A DNA stretch of 27,696 nt, from assembly GCA_051453625.1 (NCBI GenBank), contig JBOZIK010000001.1, positions 115,036,559 to 115,064,254 on the forward strand, given 5' to 3'. The translations under genes and the position numbers were made by a program. The DNA is from Welwitschia mirabilis. Its lineage: Eukaryota; Gnetophyta; Gnetopsida; Welwitschiales. Positions 10,285-18,749 of this stretch are shown here, piece by piece; the stretch's first letter is position 1, and each line of letters opens with the position of its first letter. The notes below the pieces were generated by a model. It ran no database searches. It saw only the letters and a list, made by a program, of their open reading frames with translations, and was not told where the DNA came from.

Positions 10285-10565
10285 GTTTACACTTTAGTTG
10301 TGACTGCGGATCTGAATTGCGATTCGGGTCTCGATCTGGAAAAAAAGCTCCGAATTGGTTATGGATTGCAATTCCCTCTGGATTGCAATCTGTAGGCTTT
10401 AGATCGTGATCCAGAGTGATCCACAATGATCTGAAGAGATCTACAGAGATCCGAAGAGCCCAGAGAGATCTACAAAAATCCAAAGAGGTTCACTAGATTT
10501 TGAGGTTCAAACCCAACAAACATTGAATATCTTGATCAGTTTGACATTCTCAAGTAGGTGTAAAC
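10285..10565. mobile_element. Candidate short hAT-like element rich in GATC motifs
   Basis: The left end GTTTACACTTTAGTTG and the right end read inward, GTTTACACCTACTTG, form an inverted repeat. The 280 bp between is dense in GATCT/GATCC/GATTC motifs like the ends of the elements at 1708 and 5819. Flanking bases (TGAAAATG on the left, TGAACAAT on the right) are only roughly alike, so the TSD is doubtful. There is no coding capacity. Confidence 0.5.
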
Positions 10566-10689
10566 TGAACAATAAGTAGAAAGGCATTTTGCAAGCTTTA
10601 GTTTTTTACTTTAATTAAAGATTAGATCTTGATGATCCAAAATCTCCAAACCAAGAAAAATGATCAACAATTCGATACCCTTACTATGT

Positions 10690-10815
10690 TTGGCCTTTTT
10701 GAAAATGTAATGGACATGTTGCTGGCTTTCTAGATGGCAACATGTTGCCAACTTTTTGGAAAAATCAGCCAACTTGTAGACATTTTGGAAATTAAAAAAG
10801 AGCGGCATGTCACCC
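10690..10815. mobile_element. Fragment related to the hAT-like element at 16833-17304
   Basis: It contains ACATGTTGCCAACTTTTTG, nearly identical to ACATGTCGCCAACTTTTTG near 17192, and a GCGGCATGTCACC segment like those at 17215 and 17285. The order of the motifs matches the right half of that element. I could not define ends or a TSD, so it is recorded as a fragment. Confidence 0.45.
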
Positions 10816-11202
10816 CTTATTTGATGACATGAACCCTACTTAATACATTGGCCAGAGCTTGCTCATCCTTTTATTCTTGATGATGTTCATGCGAAGAATT
10901 TGCTTTGCTGCTTTGTTTTGTTGTTGCTGCTTCACTTTGCTCCACTTGCAAATCTGTGGCTCCTAGACATGATAAAACCCCTTAGCACCCAATCCTATGC
11001 CTCTTATATCAGTACTTGGATAAAACACAGCAAAAAATAGAGAGATAGCAATCAGAAAGCAAAAGTCACAAGCAAAACATACAAACAAAAATTTACATAG
11101 TTCAGGCCCTTTCGACCCTGCTTAAATTGAACAGTTTTAGAGCTCTGATTATTGATGGAACTGTCAAGGACACCAGCTGTCCTCAAGAGGAGCAAACGAT
11201 TC
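10816..11202. other. Unassigned stretch, possibly LTR-like
   Basis: No gene is seen. The segment near 11095-11120 reads ACATAGTTCAGGCCCTTTCG, which resembles a motif common inside plant retrotransposon LTRs (ACGTGGTTCGGCC). On its own this is weak evidence of an old LTR. Confidence 0.25.
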
Positions 11203-12232
11203 TTCCACTCAGTGTTGCAATACTCGGACGTGCGACTCGACTGGGCTAGGCAAGGAAAACTCTTGACTGAGCTCAACCTGGGAGTTAACTTAGCACAGAC
11301 TCAGAAGTCAAAAAGAGTCTTCTTTTTTAGCATTTTAAAATTTAAATACAGTTTTAAGGATTCCAATGACAAGTTTGGACTTCCTCGACTACATTAAGCC
11401 ATTCAAATGTAAAATATATGATGCATTAACGTGTTTTTTAGAATAGTGTTGTAAATCATAACTGTAGGCAACATTTTTATAATTTTCGACATGGAAGACT
11501 AAATAATAAATCAAGAGTTCCAACACCCCTATACCAATAGTCACGTAAAATCGAAACTCCAAAATGGTGAAATACTGAAATGTTCTTTTTCACATACTTT
11601 TCAACCAGAAAATAGTGTATCTTCATGAAAAGAGGCTAAGATTCTTCAAACATAATGAAGGACAGCAAAATAAACAAAGAAGTTTATAATTTTACAAAAA
11701 ACTAAACAAACTCACTGTTTGAAGTTTCAAAAAGAAGAAAGATAGCTTGAAATCATATTTCCACTTTGAAATAAACTAGTCTAATAAGTAAAAAAAAATT
11801 TGTGAAGAACAACATAAAAAAGAATAACATACAATAAATACACACTAAAATGACAAAATTAGACCTCTAAATTTCACTGTTTGGAGTTCATATGCCACTT
11901 TGCACTCCAAAAATCTTCTCTTCATATCCAAAGTGAGTGAAATCTGTTTTAGACCAGAGGAAAAGGGCGTCTTATACTCTAAAATGTTGCTTTGCCCCAC
12001 TAGATATTTTTAAAAAAGTGTTTTTTTAAACTAATCTTTCCCCCTCCTTGACCCATGCGAACTCGGAGAGACTTGGTGAGACTCGCCTAGACTCGCGAGT
12101 TTCCCAGAGACTTGCAGGTTTTTCAAGTAGACTCAGACTTGGCGAGTTTTGAGGAAACCGGCTCGAGAGTCTTCAAAAACTCGTGACTTGGAGAATACTT
12201 GCAGACTCGCCGTGAGTCTTGCAATTCCACTC
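11203..12232. mobile_element. hAT-like element with GACTCG-rich ends and 8-bp TSD TTCCACTC
   Basis: The element is 11211-12224 (1014 bp). It is flanked by identical TTCCACTC at 11203-11210 and 12225-12232. The left end is AGTGTTGCAATACTCGGACG. The right end read inward is TTGCAAGACTCACGGCGAG. The shared TTGCAAxACTC core and the (C)AGTGTTGCAA start are typical hAT termini. Both ends, especially the right 180 bp, carry many GACTC/GAGTC/ACTCG units in both orientations. The AT-rich middle has no transposase frame, so this is a non-autonomous element. Confidence 0.87.
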
Positions 12233-12949
12233 ATGTCTCCTAAAGAGACATACATTCCTATTTTAACAAACATTAAGGTTAAATCCTGAGAGAATGACCT
12301 AAGATGGAGCCTTTTTTATTAATTTTGATAATGGGAACCACAAACAAACAACCCATGTTATTATAAAAAGGGCCGAAGAAGATAATTAAAGATTTGACGT
12401 CATTCAAACATGCTGGAATTAGCATCTAGGTTATATTCTTTTGTCTGCTGGCTTAATGGAAGCAAAAAATCCAGAATTGTAGGTTGTGATATGACAACTT
12501 TTTGGTCGTTGAGGTTTTGCTTGTCCATAATATTTTTAACCATGTCCTCTTGTTTATTTTCTGATCTACCTGCCTTCTAGTTTGATCCTTTTTTCTGCCT
12601 AAAGCCTTAATGCATTTGGCCAAATTTACAGCTTGATTGGGGGAAAAAATCAAACTTTTGCATTTGTAGCTATTCAGAAAGAAAAAGAATGCATTATTCT
12701 CACAAACCAGCCTGTCATATACCTATCTGAGATCCTGTACTGTAATCGAAGTGCTGCTATTTTCAGTGACAGGCATAGTCCTGGATAATCTTGTGAGAAG
12801 TTTGACCTAGGCTACTTGAATGTCCAAAAGGAATGTTATGGGTGAGATTGATTGCATACTGTTTGATGAACATTTGAAACAATTGTTTTTAGTTTCTGAT
12901 TGAATGAACAGGGATACTATGATACCGATCTATTGCATGGTTTTTTGAG
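12233..12949. other. Unassigned stretch downstream of the gag-like frame
   Basis: Minus-strand frames here have short basic stretches (for example the 66-codon frame at 12453-12653) that could be the tail of the retroelement whose gag-like part lies to the right. No domain is recognisable, so no gene is called. Confidence 0.3.
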
Positions 12950-13782
12950 GGATCGATAAAATAACAGTCGAGTTTGGTATCAATTTGATATAACAGGTAT
13001 GCTTGAGGTTCCTGATATGAGCCATAGGGTCCTCAATGACAGTAAATTTTTTAAATTCAGGTAGGTCAGAAGGGTACAACCATTTGAAAGGTACAAAAGA
13101 GTGAATGAGGGTGTATCTCTGATGCTATTGAACACTTTCCAGAGGCTTCACGACTTTCAGCTTTTTCTTCTTTCTTTTTCTTTTTTCTCTTTTTTTTTTT
13201 GTAGTGGGGGATAAAAAGAATGAGGACAAGCTCTTCTAAAACAGAGCTTGCTCTGGGTATGACTCCATGCATTCTTGGGACAACTGGTAGAAAATGAGGA
13301 ACTGTATTGAAAGATGAATGCATTGACTCACTTGGTTCTGGTTCCTTGATGTCCTTATTCTCAGCAATGGGTCTTGTCATTAGAGATGATTTCCTTGCTA
13401 AGATCTGCTGCAACTTTCTGTATTCCATATCCTTTTCATCTTCTGAATTTTAAAGGCCTTCATCATATGATTTATCAGACTCTGATCCACTGTATAATAT
13501 GTTAACTGGAATCTGGATGAAATATCAGAGCTGCTGTTGCTTCTAGTATTTGTTACTAAGCACCTCATCAGATTTTTCCAAAACTGTTGATGGTTGGAGA
13601 TCTCCTTTCATTGATGTGTGAAATCTTCCTTCAGGTTGTGTTCTGAATATTCTTTGGATATCAGTTGATCTAGTCAGAGGAACAGATTTTGGTGCCATGC
13701 TAAAAGAACTAGAACATCGGGGGGAAAAGGGAAAAAAGTGTGAACAGTTAAAAAAGAAATGTGAACAGTGAGGTTGGCCCAC
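12950..13782 (-). pseudogene. Decayed frame, possibly a gypsy-type gag
   Basis: Minus-strand frames connect loosely. A frame at 13543-13782 has an internal ATG at 13698 starting MAPKSVPLTRSTDIQRIF. A 120-codon frame at 13066-13428 is Ser/Glu-rich and broken by a Lys tract read from a T-rich stretch. After a frame change near 13066, the sequence reads LPEFKKFTVIEDPMAHIRN, which resembles the PxFxKFDGTGDPxxHL start of Ty3/gypsy gag domains. No protease, zinc knuckle or polymerase is seen. I do not recognise the N-terminal part. It could also be a broken host exon set; the gag reading is tentative. Confidence 0.3.
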
Positions 13783-15993
13783 TGGGAGTTACAAATAAAC
13801 TGTTCTTATAGGCTCTAGTCTTATTTTGGGCTTAGGATTTACGTGGCATGTTCAAGCTGTCTCCCTTAAGATAATTTAGATATCATTTTGCATAGAACAA
13901 TTCATCCTAAACATTAAAGCATCCTGACAATGCATTGCAATATGTTATATTGTGAAGCCCAATTTATTTCCTTTATATTGTTATGTTTAATTGTTAACAC
14001 CTTTAGTTAAAAAAAAAAAAAAATTGTAAACTGTGATGTTTTTTAAATAAAGTCACCTCAGGATTGAGCATAGTCTTCTAAAGGTTACGGGGGGGTTAAC
14101 TGATACTTGTAATTGGAGTGTTCTGGAAGGTTCGGCCCTAAATCTGTTTAATCCCTTTGTAGGTTCTGTTAGGGCATTGAGTTGTTTTGACGACTTTCAG
14201 CTTGAAGTGTGTTTTCTACCTGAGAGGTTGAGAGGTGAAGCTTAAAGTTCTTTTTTGGCTTGTTTGTAAGCGTCATGTGAGGGTGTTAACTTGTAAATTT
14301 CTCTGTCTTTTCTGTTTGCATTTTCCATTTTGGCATCATTTCTCAACGATTCATTCTAAACATTGAAGCATTCCGACAATGCATTGCAATATTTTCAAGT
14401 GAAAAGGCCAGTAGCATGATAAGTGGTAAAAAGATGAAATGAAATTTTGAATCATTTATTTATTTATTTTTTCCTTTGCTGGCATCAACAAGGTTTCTTG
14501 AAAAAGGTTTTTGAAATTTAATCAACAATCTGTATAGTCTCTAATCAAATTTGGTCTTAATTCTAAAGGATATATGTCATTAGATACGAAATCATTATTC
14601 TTTGCACCAAAAATTCTCATTTCTATTTTTCAAAGGTTGACATAGCTTTATGAAGATATAGAAGTGTTTAGATTATATTTGTATGAAACAGGTAATATTA
14701 GTTGGCAAGTGGGGTTATTACTGTTGTTTGTGNNNNNNNNNNNNNNNNNNNTTCATCATGTGTTTATTGTGTATTATAGTTTCACCTGTGAATCAGAGTG
14801 ATTTATCCTTATTGTTCAATGATTGAGGAGGATCCTTGAAAGCGAGGAAGAGCCTTATCATGTGCTTCCACTTAACATTTCTTGAAGCATTCTTTGTTAG
14901 ATTAGAGTGGTTGAGATTTTAAAAACCTCCAAGCCTCTCTTTCGTGCTTTTATCTCTATGCGTTTGAAGTAGGTTGATTTTTTCATGTTTGGTATATATT
15001 CAGGAAACACTAAAACATAGTAGTAGGTTTCACTCTCTTTTAATTCAGAGGGTAGAGTGTTGCATGGGCTTTATGTTTTTATTAGAGTCAGATTTGCCCT
15101 ATCCTTGGTAGATTCCTCTTTCTGATTGTCATTATGTATTGTGTGTTAGACATTGTATGTATCAATTGCTGTAATCACATCTGTGTTCGTGCATTTGATT
15201 GTTTGGGATGATATAGATTTGGTTGACTTTGGAACTAGTAATGTTTTAAAAGTGCCTTTTTCATCTGTTCCTGAGGTGGGTTCCTGATATCTAACAATGT
15301 ATGATCACTGAGAAACCACAAGAGCAAAGTGACAAGAAATCCGTTAAAAACATAGAAGTTGAGATGCAACGAAACATTTCTAGTGTAAGCTAATTAGATG
15401 TGAAATTTGGAGAACATTGCATCTTATAACCTAGCGTTCAGAGTGATCTGAACACATTCTCTGGTCTAGTCAACATCCTAGATCAAGATCTTCTCGGTTC
15501 CTGTGTTTGGCTTGAAGGATCTGAATCCATTATGTTGGGGATTAGTGCCTTGTGTGATTCTTCTCCAAGGTAACTCCTTATTCTCTTTTCTGTTTTTTCT
15601 GACTGCATTCCTAACAGCACTTGTTATAAATTCTTGCATTAGCTGTATCTTCTATTATGTTATTGCCTTAATAGCTTGTGCCACTTACATGTTCTTTCCA
15701 AGATAATGCTTATGCTGTCACGAATTACGTGTGATGTTTCAGATAATCATTTGCTGTATGAATAGTGGATGTTTATCGAAAAACTAAAATGCCTTTTTCA
15801 ATCTTCTCTCATTGTATCTTGCACAATATATTCTTATCATGTACTCATGCTCATGATAGTGTGACTGTGTGTATGTAGTTGGATGTAAAGTTTTGGGATT
15901 ATGAAATATTGATTTAGCGGAACACGTTTGCATTATTATCATCAATTGTTGGGTTCTTTCTTGTCAGTCTCAATCATTCTTATTTCTTTGCAG
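13783..15993. other. Long stretch without a recognised gene, probably intronic
   Basis: It holds an A-run at about 14008-14022, a 19-N gap at 14733-14751 and an imperfect 65-bp direct repeat (about 13880-13945 and 14331-14395). I looked on the plus strand for the galactokinase exons that should precede 15994 (those with the SPGRVNLIGEH substrate-binding motif and the WGHYFIC segment) and did not find them. If the gene is intact, this is intron sequence. Confidence 0.4.
13880..14395 (+). repeat. Imperfect direct repeat, about 65 bp, 450 bp apart
   Basis: The segments at about 13880-13945 and 14331-14395 share ACAATGCATTGCAATAT and the preceding TTCAT(C/T)CTAAACATT(A/G)AAGCAT, with scattered differences and a small indel. 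Origin unknown: it may be an old tandem duplication or the flanks of a decayed element. Confidence 0.6.
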
Positions 15994-16088
15994 GTATAAA
16001 GGATTTTATGAATATGCTCGTAAGGAAGGTGTGAATGTTGGTGAACCTGTTGGGCTTGATGTTCTAGTTGATGGCACAGTACCAACAG
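15994..16088 (+). CDS. GALK1: Galactokinase, middle exon (YKGF...GLDVLVDGTVPT)
   Basis: This 95-bp exon follows TTTCTTTGCAG and ends at ACAG|GTGTTT. It reads YKGFYEYARKEGVNVGEP and then VGLDVLVDGTVPT, with a split glycine codon at its end. This matches plant galactokinase (GAL1/GALK), a cytosolic GHMP kinase that phosphorylates free galactose at C1 in sugar salvage, in the region just before the ATP-binding loop. The exon is open and its phase fits the next exon at 16512, so it looks functional. The preceding N-terminal exons, including the galactose-binding signature, were not found upstream in the window. Confidence 0.9.
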
Positions 16089-16511
16089 GTGTTTTATGCA
16101 ACTTTTCTCTCTAGCTATGTTGCATTTGGAAAGAAGTCTAGTATGGAAAATGCCTATGCAGTAGTTAGTTACTGCAAAAATATTTGTTAGAATTGTTAAT
16201 TTATATTTTTACATTTACTTTCTAACCATTGTGTTCTTTTCTTTGTTAAAATGTTTGTACAAGAAAGTAGTCGATAAATATTGGGCAGCTTGTTGAGTGA
16301 TATTGTAACTGATGAGGTGGATTTATTCAATTGTAGTAAGCAAGTCTTCACTCTAATTATGCAACACCCAGTTTAAAAAAATGCAATATAAACAAAATGC
16401 TGGTGATGTTGGTTTTTGAAAAGATATACATTAAAATGCTTTGTCTTTATGTATTCCCTTTATTTTACTTTAACGCTGTTAATAACAGTAGTAGATATGT
16501 TTGGAACGCAG
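16089..16511 (+). other. Galactokinase intron
   Basis: GT...AG intron of 423 bp between two in-phase galactokinase exons. It is AT-rich, with no other feature seen. Confidence 0.85.
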
Positions 16512-16594
16512 GGTCGGGATTATCAAGTTCAGCAGCTCTAGTATGCTCTTCCACAATTGCTATAATGGCAGCTTATGACATGAATTTCCCAAAG
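16512..16594 (+). CDS. GALK1: Galactokinase, exon with the GHMP ATP-binding motif
   Basis: This 83-bp exon runs from an acceptor ACGCAG to a donor GTAAGG. Joined in phase to the exon at 15994-16088 across a 423-bp intron, it gives PTGSGLSSSAALVCSSTIAI, then MAAYDMNFPK. PxGSGLSSSAA is GHMP kinase motif 2, the glycine/serine loop that wraps the ATP phosphates, and it is fully preserved. The next exon should carry the ERHIGTQSGGMDQ segment with the catalytic aspartate. It is not visible before the copia B element at 17785, so it lies further right, beyond the window, or is lost. Both seen exons are undamaged, which argues for a live gene with transposon-filled introns. Confidence 0.92.
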
Positions 16595-16832
16595 GTAAGG
16601 TTTGATGCTTGACACTTTAACACAATTTTCTTTCTTTCGTTCTTCCATTTCCCCCCAGATGTCTTGCCTTTTCAGAAATTCTAGAGCATTTCAATTGTTC
16701 TAGTTTGCAGAGCATTTAGAATATCATTCTGGAAATAAGTAGAATGCTCTTATCACATTTGTGGGAGTAATTGTAGTTACTTGACCAATTCTCCACAGGA
16801 GGCAGAGAAGTTAGTAGGAACATCTACCAGAG

Positions 16833-17304
16833 CAATGATGTAAATGTTGGCAATTCATTTATGTTGGTGGCCTAAAAAAGTCATGTCAAGGAGACATGTT
16901 GTCATGTCGGCACGAAATGTCATTGCAAAATGTTGGCAATTATCTTTTTAAAAAAGTGAGAATTAATAATTTCATATAGTCATAAATAGTATGAGCTAAA
17001 AAGAACTAAAATGAAGTAATGAAAAAAGCATTTGATGTGCATAAATGAGTTGGAAGCCAATTATCATATAAATGACCCAAATATATCCTTTGTGATTCTT
17101 TTTATCCTCTACTTTTTGCCCATTCAGCGTGACATTTTTGAGTTTAAGTCATGACATGTCGCAGACTTTTACTCATGGCTACATGTCGCCAACTTTTTGA
17201 AACTGTCAAGAGAAATGTCACCCTGCAAAAGACATAAACGTTGAAGATTTATTGCGCTACATGTCGCCCAATTTTGGAGATATGCCGCCCTTTTTAAATC
17301 ACTG
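16833..17304. mobile_element. hAT-like element with ATGTCGCC/GTTGGC-rich ends
   Basis: The left end CAATGATGTAAATGTTGGCA and the right end read inward, CAGTGATTTAAAAAGGGCGG, form an imperfect inverted repeat. The CARTG start is like the 8033 element. Copies of ATGTCGCC, TGTTGGC and ATGTCACC are spread over both ends. The flanks TACCAGAG (16825-16832) and CACTGAAG (17305-17312) match at only 4 of 8 positions. All differences are transitions, so the TSD is old or doubtful. It is about 472 bp with no coding capacity, and a related fragment lies at 10690-10815. Confidence 0.6.
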
Positions 17305-17541
17305 CACTGAAGTTATCGAAAAGTAAAAGAAAATCTGTAATGGTAAAATTAAATGGCACCAGACTACTTAAAGGGGAAAAGAATACTCACACGGATGAAG
17401 AAAGCTAATAGAGGATACTTCAATATCTAAGAAACACTTAGCAGAGAAGCAATCACAAAGTCTGAAAGCATTAGCTGATCCATTGTAATGAATTTAACCG
17501 TCCTAATAAAAGAGCAGGCATTTCAGTTCCCAGAAGTGAAG

Positions 17542-17739
17542 TATGTTAGATTAATAGAAAATGGACTTGCAAATACCTACACCTGCCTCATGGTTCTATT
17601 ATTGAAAATCACTGGCAATAAATTTATTAGTGAAGTATTATATGTTAGATTAATAGAAAATGGACTTGCAAATACCTACACCTGCCTCATGGTTCTATTA
17701 TTGAAAATGACTGGCAATAAATTTATTAGTGAAGTATTA
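17542..17739 (+). repeat. Tandem duplication of 99 bp, one mismatch
   Basis: Unit 1 (17542-17640) and unit 2 (17641-17739) are identical except C17610 versus G17709. The unit is 33 codons long, so an open frame passes through both, but I recognise no protein. The near identity, next to heavily decayed elements, points to a recent event. The duplication lies 45 bp from the outer edge of the copia B 3' LTR. Confidence 0.95.
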
Positions 17740-17994
17740 TCCATCCTACTTAATGGAATGCAACGAAAAAGCGTCAGTAGCTTTTGTAAGGTCTGCAAAC
17801 ATTAGTGTGGTAAAGCCAAAAGAACAAAAAAGAAAGAGCTTGGAAACCCTTGAGTGTTATGACTTTCCCACACTCGAGGGAGGGGATTGTTCCCTTTTTG
17901 TATTAAATCATTAAGTTAATTTTACAGGTGTTTTTATAATATTACGTTACCTTACAACATTGACCCCCTCTAATATATAATTGATAGTATATAT

Positions 17995-18703
17995 GTACAA
18001 ACATACAACTGAAAATTAGGTTGGAAACGCAATTCCTGAAAGTGCGATCCACTTCACCCGGATTTGTGTTTTTTCTGGAGATAGTGATTCCTGTCACCAG
18101 GAAATGCGATTCCTGTCATCAGAACAGTGATTCCACGATTCTGGAATCGCCAGTGCAACAAAGTGTTTGACAAGTGGGGGAAAAGGGGAAAAGAGACAAA
18201 ATCCTTCATTTCTTTTGTTCCTCAGCCTTCTTGCAAGTACTTAATGCCTGGAAAACAATTTGATTCCACTGAATCAAAGATTTTTATTCACTTGGAAAGG
18301 TTGAAAGAACTTTTGATTTATCAATTTCGAATTTTTATATTTCTTAACTTCTTTTTATCCATCACAACAATTGTGATTTGTGGCTTATACTTTACACTCT
18401 CTGTATCATGTAATCATCACTGTGATTTTATTCTATCTTAACTATGATATCACTACTATATATTGTGGACTATAAAATACGCAAATACATTATGAAAGAG
18501 ATGTGTATGGGAAGTTTATACTTTTTATGTTGTTGTAGAGCTTATTTACCATTAAAAATGCTATAAAATATTGAATGCACTTTACACACACACACAGACA
18601 CACACACGTATATACATAATTCTGCCGATTCCGGTGATTTACATCTTCTCACGAATAAAATGATTCTGCCGCGATTCCGCATTTTAAAAGTATGTGTATA
18701 ACA
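17995..18703. mobile_element. hAT-like element nested in the copia B 3' LTR
   Basis: The element is about 18003-18695 (693 bp). Its borders come from comparing the two LTRs: the alignment breaks after GTACAAAC (17995-18002) and resumes near GTATAACA (18696-18703), which is an imperfect 8-bp duplication. The right end CATTTTAAAAGTATGT matches the right end of the 1708-2508 element almost exactly; the left end ATACAACTGAAAAT is weaker. Both ends carry repeated GATTCC/GGAATC and GCGATTCC motifs. A 104-codon frame at 18127-18441 has no known domain. It belongs to the same family as the 1708 element. Confidence 0.8.
18584..18608 (+). repeat. (CA)n microsatellite
   Basis: About 12 CA dinucleotides with one G interruption, inside the nested hAT-like element. 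It may be useful as a length polymorphism. Confidence 0.9.
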
Positions 18704-18737
18704 CATAACATAGCATATCTAACTATGACCTTTAACA

Positions 18738-18748
18738 CTCCCCCTCAA
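18738..18748 (-). other. Copia B polypurine tract
   Basis: The minus strand reads TTGAGGGGGAG directly before the TGTTA start of the 3' LTR. A purine run at this exact place primes plus-strand DNA synthesis in LTR retrotransposons. Confidence 0.85.
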
Positions 18749-18749
18749 G

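Larger units (their letters stand above)
17785..18737 (-). repeat. Copia B 3' LTR, interrupted by a hAT-like element
   Basis: On the minus strand the LTR starts TGTTAAAGGTCATAG at 18737 and ends at 17785. It aligns with the 5' LTR at 23241-23526 over GTCTGCAAACATTAG, the TCATTAAG segment, ACAACATTGACC and TCTAATATATAAT. Without the nested element and its TSD it is about 252 bp, compared with 286 bp for the 5' copy. A roughly 35-bp block near 23390-23430 of the 5' copy is missing here. Confidence 0.85.

Noticed and set aside
15523-15560. NPLCWGLVPCV, resembling the NHKWGHYFIC segment that precedes the first galactokinase exon
   Set aside because: The spacing is wrong, there is no GT donor in the right phase, and only scattered residues agree.
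16797-16842. Possible third galactokinase exon (CACAG acceptor then EAEKLVGTSTRAMM)
   Set aside because: It keeps only EK-x-V-G-T and a Met in place of the expected ERHIGTQSGGMDQ segment, lacks the Asp, and runs into a stop inside the hAT-like element.
18127-18441. 104-codon frame inside the nested hAT-like element
   Set aside because: It starts within the repeated GATTCC motifs and has no BED finger or hAT catalytic residues.
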